14,170 nt of DNA, taken from Cellvibrionales bacterium. Lineage in GTDB: Bacteria > Pseudomonadota > Gammaproteobacteria > Pseudomonadales > UBA7434. Made by a program: the position numbers and the translations under genes. Positions 1 through 6,943 of this stretch are shown piece by piece; position 1 is the first letter of the stretch; every line of letters begins with the position of its first letter. The DNA lies in the NCBI GenBank assembly GCA_018668095.1, contig JABIQF010000178.1, positions 1 to 14,170 of the forward strand, read 5' to 3'. The notes beneath the pieces are model-generated. The model was not told where the DNA came from and searched no databases. It worked only from the letters and a program-made list of their open reading frames with translations.

Positions 1-699
1 AAGGATAATTGTGTTTTACTTGCTGCAGACTATTCTCAAATAGAACTTCGAATAATGGCTTCCCTAAGCAAAGATAAAAGTATGCTTGAGGCATTTAACC
101 AAAACATAGATATTCATTCGGCTACAGCCGCAAAAGTTTATAATGTGAACCTAGATGATGTTACTAGATCTATGAGAGGAGCTGCCAAGTCAGTTAATTT
201 TGGTATTATTTATGGAATATCAGCATTTGGATTATCTCAAAATATTGGTGTAAGTAGAAAAGAGGCTAAGCAAATCATTGACCAATATTTTGAAGAATTT
301 CCTGGAGTAAAGAATTATATGGATCTTTCTATACAAAAGGCCCGAGAACAAGAATACGTTGAAACTATTTTTGGGAGAAGACGTTATTTAAAGGATATTA
401 ATTCAAGAAACGCCGTGATGAGAGCTGCAGCAGAAAGAAATGCTATTAATGCTCCAATACAGGGTACTGCAGCTGATATTATTAAAATTGCGATGTTAAA
501 TGTGAACGCATGGTTAAAAGACAATGCTGATATCAAAATGATTATGCAAGTACACGATGAATTGGTATTTGAAGTGCCCACAGATAAGCTCGACTATGCA
601 AAAGAAAATATTGGTCAGCTAATGTCGAATGCTGCGGATTTAGCGATTCCGTTGGTCGTAGATATTGGTGTTGGCGATAATTGGGATGAGGCGCACTAA
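1..699 (+). CDS. polA: DNA polymerase I, C-terminal polymerase domain (5' partial)
   Basis: Repair and Okazaki-fragment polymerase. The gene is open at the window edge and is read in frame from base 1, so the visible 232 residues begin before the first internal ATG at 55. Motif A (DYSQIELR) is at visible residues 10-17. The O-helix motif B follows (RGAAKSVNFGIIYG), and motif C (QVHDELVFE) lies at about 547-573; these carry the two metal-binding aspartates and the dNTP-binding Arg/Lys. The gene ends in GVGDNWDEAH, the usual PolA carboxy terminus, so the 3' end is intact. The 5'-nuclease and 3'-5' exonuclease regions lie outside the window. Oddity: up to about base 530 the wording (NFGIIYGISAFGLSQ, RRRYLKDINSRN, AERNAINAPIQGTAAD) recalls Bacteroidota PolA, with 8 of 11 arginines encoded by AGA and six ATA codons. 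The last ~50 residues read like gammaproteobacterial PolA. The stop codon overlaps the recG stop on the other strand. Confidence 0.95.
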   Translation, partial: KDNCVLLAADYSQIELRIMASLSKDKSMLEAFNQNIDIHSATAAKVYNVNLDDVTRSMRGAAKSVNFGIIYGISAFGLSQNIGVSRKEAKQIIDQYFEEFPGVKNYMDLSIQKAREQEYVETIFGRRRYLKDINSRNAVMRAAAERNAINAPIQGTAADIIKIAMLNVNAWLKDNADIKMIMQVHDELVFEVPTDKLDYAKENIGQLMSNAADLAIPLVVDIGVGDNWDEAH

Positions 700-2789
700 A
701 CGTCAATATAATTCGTCGCTAACGGGCACCATCTTTTTATTAATGCATTAGCAACATCAGGACTGCTGTTGCTAATAGCGTTTGATGCTTGCACAACAGC
801 ATCAATCATATCGGCGTCGCGTTCTAAATCGGCAATCCTAAAAATAGCTGCCCCCGATTGTTGAGTGCCAAGCACTTGTCCGGGGCCGCGCATCTGTAAA
901 TCTTTTTCTGCTAACTTAAATCCGTCGTTAGTCATGCGCATAATTTCGATGCGCTGCTTTCCATTTTTCGATAAAGGTTTTTGATACAGCAAAACGCAAT
1001 GGCTTTTAATGCTGCCGCGACCCACACGGCCGCGCAATTGATGCAGTTGCGATAAACCTAAGCGCTCAGGATTTTCAATAATCATTAAGCTAGCATTAGG
1101 CACATTAACGCCGACTTCAACGACAGTTGTGGCAACTAATAATTGAATATCTCCGTCATTAAAATGTGACATCACCGCTTGTTTTTGTGGGCTCTTTAAA
1201 CGTCCATGAACTAAGCCAACGTTGACGTCAGGCAGTAATGCAGCGAGTTCAGATGCAGTTGTTTCGGCGGCTTGGCATTGTAAGGTTTCAGAGTCTTCAA
1301 TTAATGTGCATATCCAATACACTTGCCGGCCTTGTTGGCAAGCATTGCTCACTCTTTCTATAACTTCTAAACGTTTGTCATTGCTAAGTGCAACGGTTTC
1401 TATCGGTGTTCTGCCGGGCGGTAATTCATCTATCACTGAGTAATCGAGGTCGGCATAAAATGTCATGGCTAAGGTTCTAGGAATAGGGGTCGCTGTCATG
1501 ACTAATTGATGCACGCTATGAATATCGTCGCGTTTATTTTTTAGTGTGCGGCGCTGCTCGACACCAAAACGATGTTGCTCATCGATAATAATAAAGCCGA
1601 GATCGTGATAAACCACTTGATCTTGAATGAGTGCATGAGTGCCTATAACAAGTTGTGTTTGGCCAGAAGCAATATCAGCAAGGCGTTGACGTTTTTCGGC
1701 AGCAGGCAATTTACTGACTAATAAATTTACCGAGATAGAGAGCGTGTTAAACCATTCTTTAAATGTCGATAGATGCTGTTCTGCAAGAATTTCGGTTGGC
1801 GCCATAAGCACTACTTGCTGGCCTTGCTGAATAAACTGCAATGCTGCTAAGGCGGCGACAATGGTTTTTCCTGAGCCAACATCGCCTTGCAGTAATCGTA
1901 GCATGGGGCTTGGGCGAGCAATATCACTTTTTATTTCAGCTAATACTCTTTTTTGCGCCGAAGTTAATTCAAAAGGCAGCACGCTGAGAAACTGTTGTTC
2001 TAAATGCGAATTGTCGCTAATAGCAATGGCGCTTTCTTGTAGGCTATCTTTTCTGAGTATGAGATGTGAAATACGTTGCGCGACTAATTCTTCAAAAGCC
2101 AGTCGTCGCTGTAAGGGATGCATGCCTTCAGAGAAAAGTTCAAGATCGATAGTCGGCGGCGGAAAGTGCAATAGCTTTAGCGTGGAATATAAATCGGTGA
2201 AATTTTTATTATCAAATAGCGATAAATGTTTATCACTGAGTAAGTTAGGAATACTGTTTTCATCTAAGGCATCAAATGCCGCTTTAATATAATTGCGCCA
2301 GCGCACTTGGCTAATGCCATCGGTGCTAGGGTAAACGGCGGTTAAGTATTCAGCAGTCGGTAATGGTTGGCCGGGAATAATTAATTGATATTCAGGGTGA
2401 ATTAATTCTATACCACCGCGGACCAAACTGACTTCGCCATAGCAGCGAATCATTTGGCCAGGCACTAAGCCTTTTTTTTGTGCAGCAGAAAAATGAAAAA
2501 AGCGTAGCGTCATAACGCCAGTGCCATCTTGTATTTTGCATAATAAGCTGCGGCGTTTTCCGAACACAATATCGCAGGCGCGTATTTCACCTTCAATCAC
2601 CGCAGAATAGCCATTGCGGATACTGCCAATGGGCTGCACTTTAGTGCGGTCTTGATAGCGTAGTGGCAAATGAAAGAGTAGATCCATTGCCGAGCTAATG
2701 CCGAGTGCATTTAGTTTATTGGCAATAGCTGGACCAATCCCTTTGAGTGTAGAGAGGCTAACCATTTTTGTAGGCGTGAGAGGTGGCAT
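696..2789 (-). CDS. recG: ATP-dependent DNA helicase RecG
   Basis: Branch-migrating, fork-remodelling helicase acting on Holliday junctions, stalled forks and R-loops in the cytoplasm. At 697 aa it matches the usual full length (about 690). An N-terminal region with the helix-hairpin-like STLKGIGPAIANKL (residues 13-26) and HLPLRYQDRT leads into the OB-fold wedge domain (about 55-150). The SF2 helicase core then shows Walker A GDVGSGKT (302-309), the DEQH box (403-406), motif III TATPIPRT (432-439), and later the RecG C-terminal signature RGRVGRG with QMRGPGQVLGTQQSG. The start is not certain: neither the first Met nor Met9 has a clear Shine-Dalgarno sequence, and the first is preceded directly by an A/T-rich stretch. 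It converges on polA with overlapping stop codons. Upstream lies a 402-bp gap with tandem repeats and then a divergent gene, so recG is probably transcribed alone. Identification is firm. Confidence 0.97.
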   Translation of the reverse strand: MPPLTPTKMVSLSTLKGIGPAIANKLNALGISSAMDLLFHLPLRYQDRTKVQPIGSIRNGYSAVIEGEIRACDIVFGKRRSLLCKIQDGTGVMTLRFFHFSAAQKKGLVPGQMIRCYGEVSLVRGGIELIHPEYQLIIPGQPLPTAEYLTAVYPSTDGISQVRWRNYIKAAFDALDENSIPNLLSDKHLSLFDNKNFTDLYSTLKLLHFPPPTIDLELFSEGMHPLQRRLAFEELVAQRISHLILRKDSLQESAIAISDNSHLEQQFLSVLPFELTSAQKRVLAEIKSDIARPSPMLRLLQGDVGSGKTIVAALAALQFIQQGQQVVLMAPTEILAEQHLSTFKEWFNTLSISVNLLVSKLPAAEKRQRLADIASGQTQLVIGTHALIQDQVVYHDLGFIIIDEQHRFGVEQRRTLKNKRDDIHSVHQLVMTATPIPRTLAMTFYADLDYSVIDELPPGRTPIETVALSNDKRLEVIERVSNACQQGRQVYWICTLIEDSETLQCQAAETTASELAALLPDVNVGLVHGRLKSPQKQAVMSHFNDGDIQLLVATTVVEVGVNVPNASLMIIENPERLGLSQLHQLRGRVGRGSIKSHCVLLYQKPLSKNGKQRIEIMRMTNDGFKLAEKDLQMRGPGQVLGTQQSGAAIFRIADLERDADMIDAVVQASNAISNSSPDVANALIKRWCPLATNYIDV

Positions 2790-2825
2790 TTTATAATCTA
2801 AATTAATTAAGTGCTGCTAGCTTAA

Positions 2826-2927
2826 ATAGTGTCTGCATAGTATCGAAATAGTGTCTGCATAGTGTCTGCATAGTGTCTGTATAGTGTCGAAAATAGCGTC
2901 GAAATAGTTTCAAAAATAGTGTCGAAG
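2826..2927. repeat. Nine-unit 11-12 bp imperfect tandem repeat
   Basis: Units beginning with ATAG start at 2826, 2837, 2848, 2859, 2870, 2881, 2893, 2904 and 2916. The best-conserved form is ATAGTGTCTGC (exact at 2826, 2859 and nearly at 2870). The right-hand units drift to ATAGTGTCGAA-like forms, two of them with one extra base. The period is close to one turn of B-DNA, so the same face would be presented at each unit. The array lies 37 bp upstream of the recG start codon. Function is unknown. It could be a simple slippage-derived array or a multi-site protein target. It does not encode anything visible. Confidence 0.85.
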
Positions 2928-3107
2928 TTGCATGAATCGATTGTATCATTTTACTGCCTCAGTCATGAGTGATGAAACGTGTGTAAGCGCCGGTGATAGT
3001 GGCATGATGTATTTCAATTCAGTTCGCGTTATTTGTATACTACTGTCTTAAGTACATGATGGGTTACACTGATGTGTTTCGATATTTAAGCACAAATTGA
3101 GTTTGCT

Positions 3108-3113
3108 TATAAT
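3108..3113 (+). promoter_or_regulatory. Possible -10 element for the yeeZ-like gene
   Basis: A perfect TATAAT hexamer lies 79 bp before the start codon of the epimerase-like gene. No good -35 partner is seen: the hexamer at 17-bp spacing is TTTAAG (3085-3090), a poor match. In such an A/T-rich gap a chance match is quite possible. Confidence 0.3.
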
Positions 3114-3191
3114 GACTTATTGCTTATCAGTGATGTTAAAGCTGTGCCTGCTATTGATGTTGATGGCAGGCCATAAAATAGCGAAAAAAAT

Positions 3192-4061
3192 ATGACAGGC
3201 AAAAAAATTCTTATGGTGGGCTGTGGCGCTTTAGGTATTGCGACAGCCAAGCGATTACAGGCCAGTGGCTATGAGGTTATAGGTGCTCGGCGCTCTATCA
3301 GTAAGTTACCCGCCGACCTGCCTGGCATTGCCATTGATATTACTCGACCTGAAACGCTCACCGCATTGTCACAACATAATTGGTATGCCGTGATTGTAAC
3401 GTTAACGGCCGATAGCTTTAATCATGAGGCCTACCAAGCCACTTATGTCGATGGTTTGAACAATGTCTTAAATAGCTTGGAAAGTCCATCAAGCGGCTCA
3501 TCTCAAGCGCCGCTGGTAATATTTTCTTCTTCTACCAGTATCTACCATCAAAATAATGGTGCAATGGTTGATGAAAGCAGCGAAACATTGCCTACTAGTT
3601 TCTCAGGTCAGGCTATGCTGGCTGCGGAGCAGCAGTTAAAAAATTACTCAGGTGTGAGTTGTGCGTTACGCTTTGGGGGTATTTATGGTCGAGGGCTAGG
3701 TCGTTTGGCGCAACGCCTGACCGAGGGCTTTATTTGTCCGTCTGAGCCAGTACTCTATAGTAATCGGATTCATTTTGAAGATTGCTGTCGCGCCATTGTT
3801 CATCTGGTAGATTTGCACCAGCAGCAAGTGGCGTTTGCGCCTTGTTACTTAGCGGTGGACAGTAAGCCAAGCTTGCTACGCGAAGTGATGGAGTGGTTGG
3901 CAGTTAAACAAGGCTTAAATATTGATGAATTACAGGGCACTGAAGCGCCTGTTCGTGGTGGTAACAAACAATGTAATAATGCAGCGCTATTAAAAACAGG
4001 CTTTGTTTTAGAATATCCCGATTATCGCGCTGGATTTGCCCCGTTTTTTGCTGAGCAATAA
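3192..4061 (+). CDS. YeeZ-like NAD(P)-binding SDR/epimerase-family protein
   Basis: A 289-aa single-domain Rossmann protein of the extended short-chain dehydrogenase/epimerase superfamily, closest by eye to the YeeZ group. The nucleotide-binding glycine motif GCGALG is at residues 10-15, right after the first beta strand. The serine-rich strand FSSSTSIY is at 111-118, where the family places its active-site Ser/Tyr. RFGGIYG is at 160-166, the usual substrate-pocket turn. Oddity: the expected Lys four residues after the Tyr is absent (Y118 is followed by HQNN), so classical YxxxK chemistry is doubtful. Substrate and pathway are unknown. No strong Shine-Dalgarno is visible before the ATG, which is chosen because MTGKKILMVG places the first strand at the very N-terminus. 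The gene stands alone after the repeat-bearing gap and is followed at 103 bp by the VanZ-like gene. Confidence 0.85.
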   Translation: MTGKKILMVGCGALGIATAKRLQASGYEVIGARRSISKLPADLPGIAIDITRPETLTALSQHNWYAVIVTLTADSFNHEAYQATYVDGLNNVLNSLESPSSGSSQAPLVIFSSSTSIYHQNNGAMVDESSETLPTSFSGQAMLAAEQQLKNYSGVSCALRFGGIYGRGLGRLAQRLTEGFICPSEPVLYSNRIHFEDCCRAIVHLVDLHQQQVAFAPCYLAVDSKPSLLREVMEWLAVKQGLNIDELQGTEAPVRGGNKQCNNAALLKTGFVLEYPDYRAGFAPFFAEQ

Positions 4062-4164
4062 ATCATAACGCAGTGAGAAATCGCTAGAGCGCTAGCAAAC
4101 AAGAAAATGAATGGCCGTATGGGTTTTAGTCATTGAAGTGATTAATTGTGAATTGAGAGTACGT

Positions 4165-4542
4165 ATGTCGAAAGGAATTTCCCAAAGGTTTGCCGCTGTT
4201 TTGTTTTTTGGCGATCTAGCACTAATGACTATTTTGGCGTTGAAGCCTATGCAGGCTATTGGGGATATTACTCATGTCGATAAAGTGCTGCATTTCTCAG
4301 CGTATTTTGTGCTGACTGGATTGGCGTTTCTATTTGCTCAGCGTTTTAAACCGTTTCTTGGCTGGTGCCTTGCGCTGGCTATTTATGGTGCGTTGATTGA
4401 GTGTCTGCAATCGATTATGCCGAGTCGCTTTATGTCTTTCGGTGATTTTATAGCCAATATTAGCGGCATTGCCGTTGTTATCCTTCTGGTCAAAATTTAT
4501 CTGGATAAAAAAATACAAAGCCATACTGTTGATAGGCTGTAA
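4165..4542 (+). CDS. VanZ-like small membrane protein
   Basis: A predicted inner-membrane protein of about 125 aa with several hydrophobic segments: FAAVLFFGDLALMTILAL near the N-terminus, then AYFVLTGLAFLFAQ, LGWCLALAIYGALIECLQ and ANISGIAVVILLVKIYL. The VanZ-type features are the DKVLHF motif ahead of the second helix and the ALIECLQSIMPSR...FGDFIANISG stretch with conserved E/Q and D residues. Family members are widespread and mostly uncharacterised; VanZ itself gives low-level teicoplanin resistance. I place the start at the ATG at 4165 because GAGAG sits 5 nt upstream. An in-frame ATG at 4111 would add 18 residues but has a poorer ribosome site. No physiological role can be assigned from the neighbours. 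Confidence 0.75.
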   Translation: MSKGISQRFAAVLFFGDLALMTILALKPMQAIGDITHVDKVLHFSAYFVLTGLAFLFAQRFKPFLGWCLALAIYGALIECLQSIMPSRFMSFGDFIANISGIAVVILLVKIYLDKKIQSHTVDRL

Positions 4543-4684
4543 TACAGACTTTGCACTCGGCGATTTGTTAGTCGCGGGGTGGCAGTGTTTTCTATACAAT
4601 TGCGGTTTAATGGCAGCATAAGAATTAATGAAATTGATTAACCCAATAATTGATGTCTTTAACACCACGGTAGACAAATAAGCT

Positions 4685-5851
4685 ATGACCTCTGCGTCTA
4701 ACTCTGTTGGCATTGTTGCACCCAAAACGGCTCATTTTAAGCAGCCGTTTAAAGTGTCTTGTGGCCGCGAATTGCCTAGCCTCGATATTGTTTATGAGAC
4801 CTACGGCGAATTGAATGCCGAGCACTCAAATGCCGTATTGGTGTGCCATGCGCTATCGGGTGATCACCATGCCGCGGGCTATCATAGCGCCGAAGATAAA
4901 AAGCCGGGCTGGTGGGATAATTATATTGGCCCCGGCAAAGCCATCGATACCAATCATTTTTATGTCGTGAGTCTTAATAATATTGGTGGTTGCGCAGGCA
5001 GCACCGGACCATCAACTATTAACCCTGAAACGAATGAGCCTTGGGGGCCTGATTTCCCAACGCTTCGTGTACGCGATTGGGTAGAAACACAAAGAATGTT
5101 AGCCGACTCTCTAGCCATAGAGCAGTGGGCAGCAGTTATTGGTGGCAGTCTAGGCGGCATGCAAGCCATGCGTTGGGCGTTAGAGTATCCCGATCGTTTG
5201 CGTCACTGTGTGGTGATTGCCTCAGCATTAAAATTAACCGCGCAAAATATCGCCTTTAATAAAACTTCTCGCACAGCTATTAGCTCTGATCCTGATTTTC
5301 ATGAGGGTCGCTATTACCAACACAACACCTTACCCAAAAGCGGTTTGGCGATTGCTCGCATGATAGGCCATATCACTTATCTATCAGATGGCGTAATGGG
5401 TGAGAAATTTGGTCGCGATTTACGATCAGGTACTTTCGAGCAGGGGGTTGAATCAGAGCTAGAGTTTCAAGTTGAAAGTTATTTACGTTACCAAGGTGAT
5501 ATTTTTTCTGAAAACTTTGATGCTAATACCTATATGCTCATGACGAAGGCGTTAGATTATTTTGATTTGGCGAGAGAATATGACAACGATGCAGTGAAAG
5601 CCTTCAGTGCGGCTAAATGTCGATTTTTAGTGGTGTCATTTACGAGTGATTGGCGATTTTCACCCGAGCGTTCACGTGAAATTGTTAAGGCTTTAATTGG
5701 CGCCGAAAAATCGGTGAGCTATGCCGAAGTCGATGCAGCATTGGGTCATGATTCATTTCTATTACCTGTAGAGCGATACAATAATTTATTTACTGCCTAT
5801 ATGCAGAAAGTAGCACAAGAGCAGTCGCAAGGAGATAATCATGCGACATGA
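4685..5851 (+). CDS. metX: Homoserine O-acyltransferase MetX
   Basis: Cytoplasmic enzyme that acylates the hydroxyl of L-homoserine from an acyl-CoA, the committing step of methionine synthesis. The protein has 388 aa and an alpha/beta-hydrolase fold. The nucleophile elbow GGSLGGM puts the catalytic Ser at residue 155; the Asp of SFTSDWRFSP is residue 322 and the His of LGHDSF is residue 355, completing the triad. Other family marks are CHALSGDHHAAGYH (54-67), GWWDNYIGPGKAIDT (75-89) and the oxyanion-region LNNIGGCAGSTGPS. Naming says acetyltransferase by default, but in Pseudomonas-type bacteria MetX paired with MetW can use succinyl-CoA, so donor specificity is left open. No strong Shine-Dalgarno precedes the ATG. 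The gene overlaps metW by 11 bp and heads a packed five-gene + strand run. I saw no SAM riboswitch or paired MetJ boxes in the 142-bp upstream gap. Confidence 0.96.
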   Translation: MTSASNSVGIVAPKTAHFKQPFKVSCGRELPSLDIVYETYGELNAEHSNAVLVCHALSGDHHAAGYHSAEDKKPGWWDNYIGPGKAIDTNHFYVVSLNNIGGCAGSTGPSTINPETNEPWGPDFPTLRVRDWVETQRMLADSLAIEQWAAVIGGSLGGMQAMRWALEYPDRLRHCVVIASALKLTAQNIAFNKTSRTAISSDPDFHEGRYYQHNTLPKSGLAIARMIGHITYLSDGVMGEKFGRDLRSGTFEQGVESELEFQVESYLRYQGDIFSENFDANTYMLMTKALDYFDLAREYDNDAVKAFSAAKCRFLVVSFTSDWRFSPERSREIVKALIGAEKSVSYAEVDAALGHDSFLLPVERYNNLFTAYMQKVAQEQSQGDNHAT

Positions 5852-6449
5852 TTTAGTGACATTGAACCAGTGGATCGATACAGGCTCGCGCGTGCTCGAT
5901 TTAGGCTGTGGTGAAGGTATATTGTTAAAACATCTTGTCGACAATAAAGCAGTGCGTGGGCTAGGTGTAGAAATTGATGCCGACAATATTACACGATGTA
6001 TTGCTAAGGGTTTAAATGTTATTGAGCAAGATCTTGATAACGGACTAAGCAACTTTGCCGATAATAGTTTTGATACCGTTCTTTTGACACAAACCTTACA
6101 AGCTGTTCGTAGACCTGATTACGTATTGCAAGAAATGTTACGTGTAGGTAAAGAATGCATTATTACTTTTCCTAACTTTGGTCATTGGCAGGTGCGCTTG
6201 TATTTAATGTTGCGCGGAAAAATGCCGGTCAGTAAAATGATGCCGTATCATTGGTATGACACACCTAACATCCATTTTTGTACGGTTAAAGATTTTGAGT
6301 TGTTATGCAAAAGGCAGGACATTAAAATTTTGCATAGAACTGTACAGGCAGCGCAAGGTATAGACGAAAAGACAAAAACGCCGCATTGGTACAATAAACT
6401 TTGGCCCAATTTTTTAGGAGCACATGCAATTTATCATGTTACACGTTAA
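5841..6449 (+). CDS. metW: MetW, methionine biosynthesis partner protein
   Basis: A 202-aa protein with a class I SAM-methyltransferase fold. The SAM-binding motif I is VLDLGCGEG at residues 18-26, followed by GVEIDADNI with the acidic residue that would hold the SAM ribose. Downstream RVGKECIITFPNFGHWQVRLYL and PYHWYDTPNIHFCTVKDFE are typical MetW signatures. MetW is known genetically as the partner needed with MetX for homoserine acylation in several proteobacteria; its own catalytic reaction is not well defined. The start is secure: AAGGAG at 5829-5834 lies 6 nt before the ATG, and the ATG is inside the metX coding sequence, so the two are probably translationally coupled and made in fixed ratio. 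Its 3' end overlaps the next gene by 26 bp. Confidence 0.95.
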   Translation: MRHDLVTLNQWIDTGSRVLDLGCGEGILLKHLVDNKAVRGLGVEIDADNITRCIAKGLNVIEQDLDNGLSNFADNSFDTVLLTQTLQAVRRPDYVLQEMLRVGKECIITFPNFGHWQVRLYLMLRGKMPVSKMMPYHWYDTPNIHFCTVKDFELLCKRQDIKILHRTVQAAQGIDEKTKTPHWYNKLWPNFLGAHAIYHVTR

Positions 6450-6909
6450 TAAAAAACAATCATGCTTATCCGTTACCGTTGCTTTTTTTATGGCGATATT
6501 TTTTTCTTGTGCGGCAATAGCGCAAGACAGTACTTCAGTACGAAAAGGTAATTACGAAGTTTATTACAGTGTTTTTAATAGTAGCTTTTTACAGCCAGAA
6601 ACCGCTGTTGCTATTGGTGTAAAGCGTGCAAAAAATATTGCGCTTATTAATATAGCCATTATTGAGCACTTACCTGATGGGACAACGCAGGCGAGTAAAG
6701 CCGGCACAATTAAAGGGACAGCCTTTAATTTAGTCCATAAAAACACATTAAAATTTCAAGAGATAGTTGAGCCCGGTGCTGTTTATTATTTAGCGAAATT
6801 TAAAATTAGTAATGATAATGAAAAAATTGTTATTAAAACTGCGGTTAAGCCCGAGAACAGTAAGCAAGTGATTGATGTTGAGTTTGAGCATCATTTTTAT
6901 TTAAACTAG
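6424..6909 (+). CDS. DUF4426-type secreted protein
   Basis: A 161-aa protein with a clear N-terminal export signal: a short basic region (HVNKKQ), a hydrophobic core (about residues 15-31) and a likely signal-peptidase I site after AIA at residue 33, before QDSTS. Mature length is about 128 aa. The rest is beta-rich with alternating hydrophobics (NYEVYYSVFNSSFL, NIALINIAII) and matches by eye the DUF4426 family, which recurs between metW and rdgB in Pseudomonas-like genomes. Function is unknown; a periplasmic location follows from the signal peptide. The Cys at 29 is not in a good lipobox (FFSC), so a lipoprotein is less likely. The start at 6424 has AGGAG only 3 nt upstream. A second in-frame ATG at 6436 gives the same signal peptide with four fewer residues. 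It is embedded in the metXW-rdgB-hemW run. Confidence 0.8.
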   Translation: MQFIMLHVNKKQSCLSVTVAFFMAIFFSCAAIAQDSTSVRKGNYEVYYSVFNSSFLQPETAVAIGVKRAKNIALINIAIIEHLPDGTTQASKAGTIKGTAFNLVHKNTLKFQEIVEPGAVYYLAKFKISNDNEKIVIKTAVKPENSKQVIDVEFEHHFYLN

Positions 6910-6943
6910 TCCACTTTAAACCCTTATTGAACAGCATAAATCT

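Larger units (their letters stand above)
2790..3191. other. Intergenic region between divergent recG and yeeZ-like genes
   Basis: A 402-bp gap that must hold the promoters of two divergent genes. The recG-proximal part carries the 11-12 bp tandem repeats. The right part carries a TATAAT hexamer. No convincing ORF, tRNA or terminator is visible. A 6-bp inverted repeat (GCCTGC at 3146-3151 with GCAGGC at 3166-3171, 14-nt loop) lies just before the epimerase-like gene, but it has no T-tract. Confidence 0.7.

Noticed and set aside
1861..2292. 143-aa plus-strand ORF within recG
   Set aside because: Ser/Cys-rich composition typical of antisense reading of a real gene; recG is intact here.
3146..3171. 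GCCTGC/GCAGGC inverted repeat before the epimerase-like gene
   Set aside because: Six-base stem with a 14-nt loop and no T-run; too weak to call a terminator or operator.
4543..4684. Possible methionine-responsive element (SAM riboswitch or MetJ boxes) before metX
   Set aside because: Only a single loose match to half of a Met box (GATGTCT) is seen, with no tandem copies and no riboswitch-like helices.
4330..4725. 131-aa minus-strand ORF antisense to the VanZ-like gene and the start of metX
   Set aside because: It has low-complexity, non-domain sequence and lies opposite well-supported coding sequence; a frame shadow.
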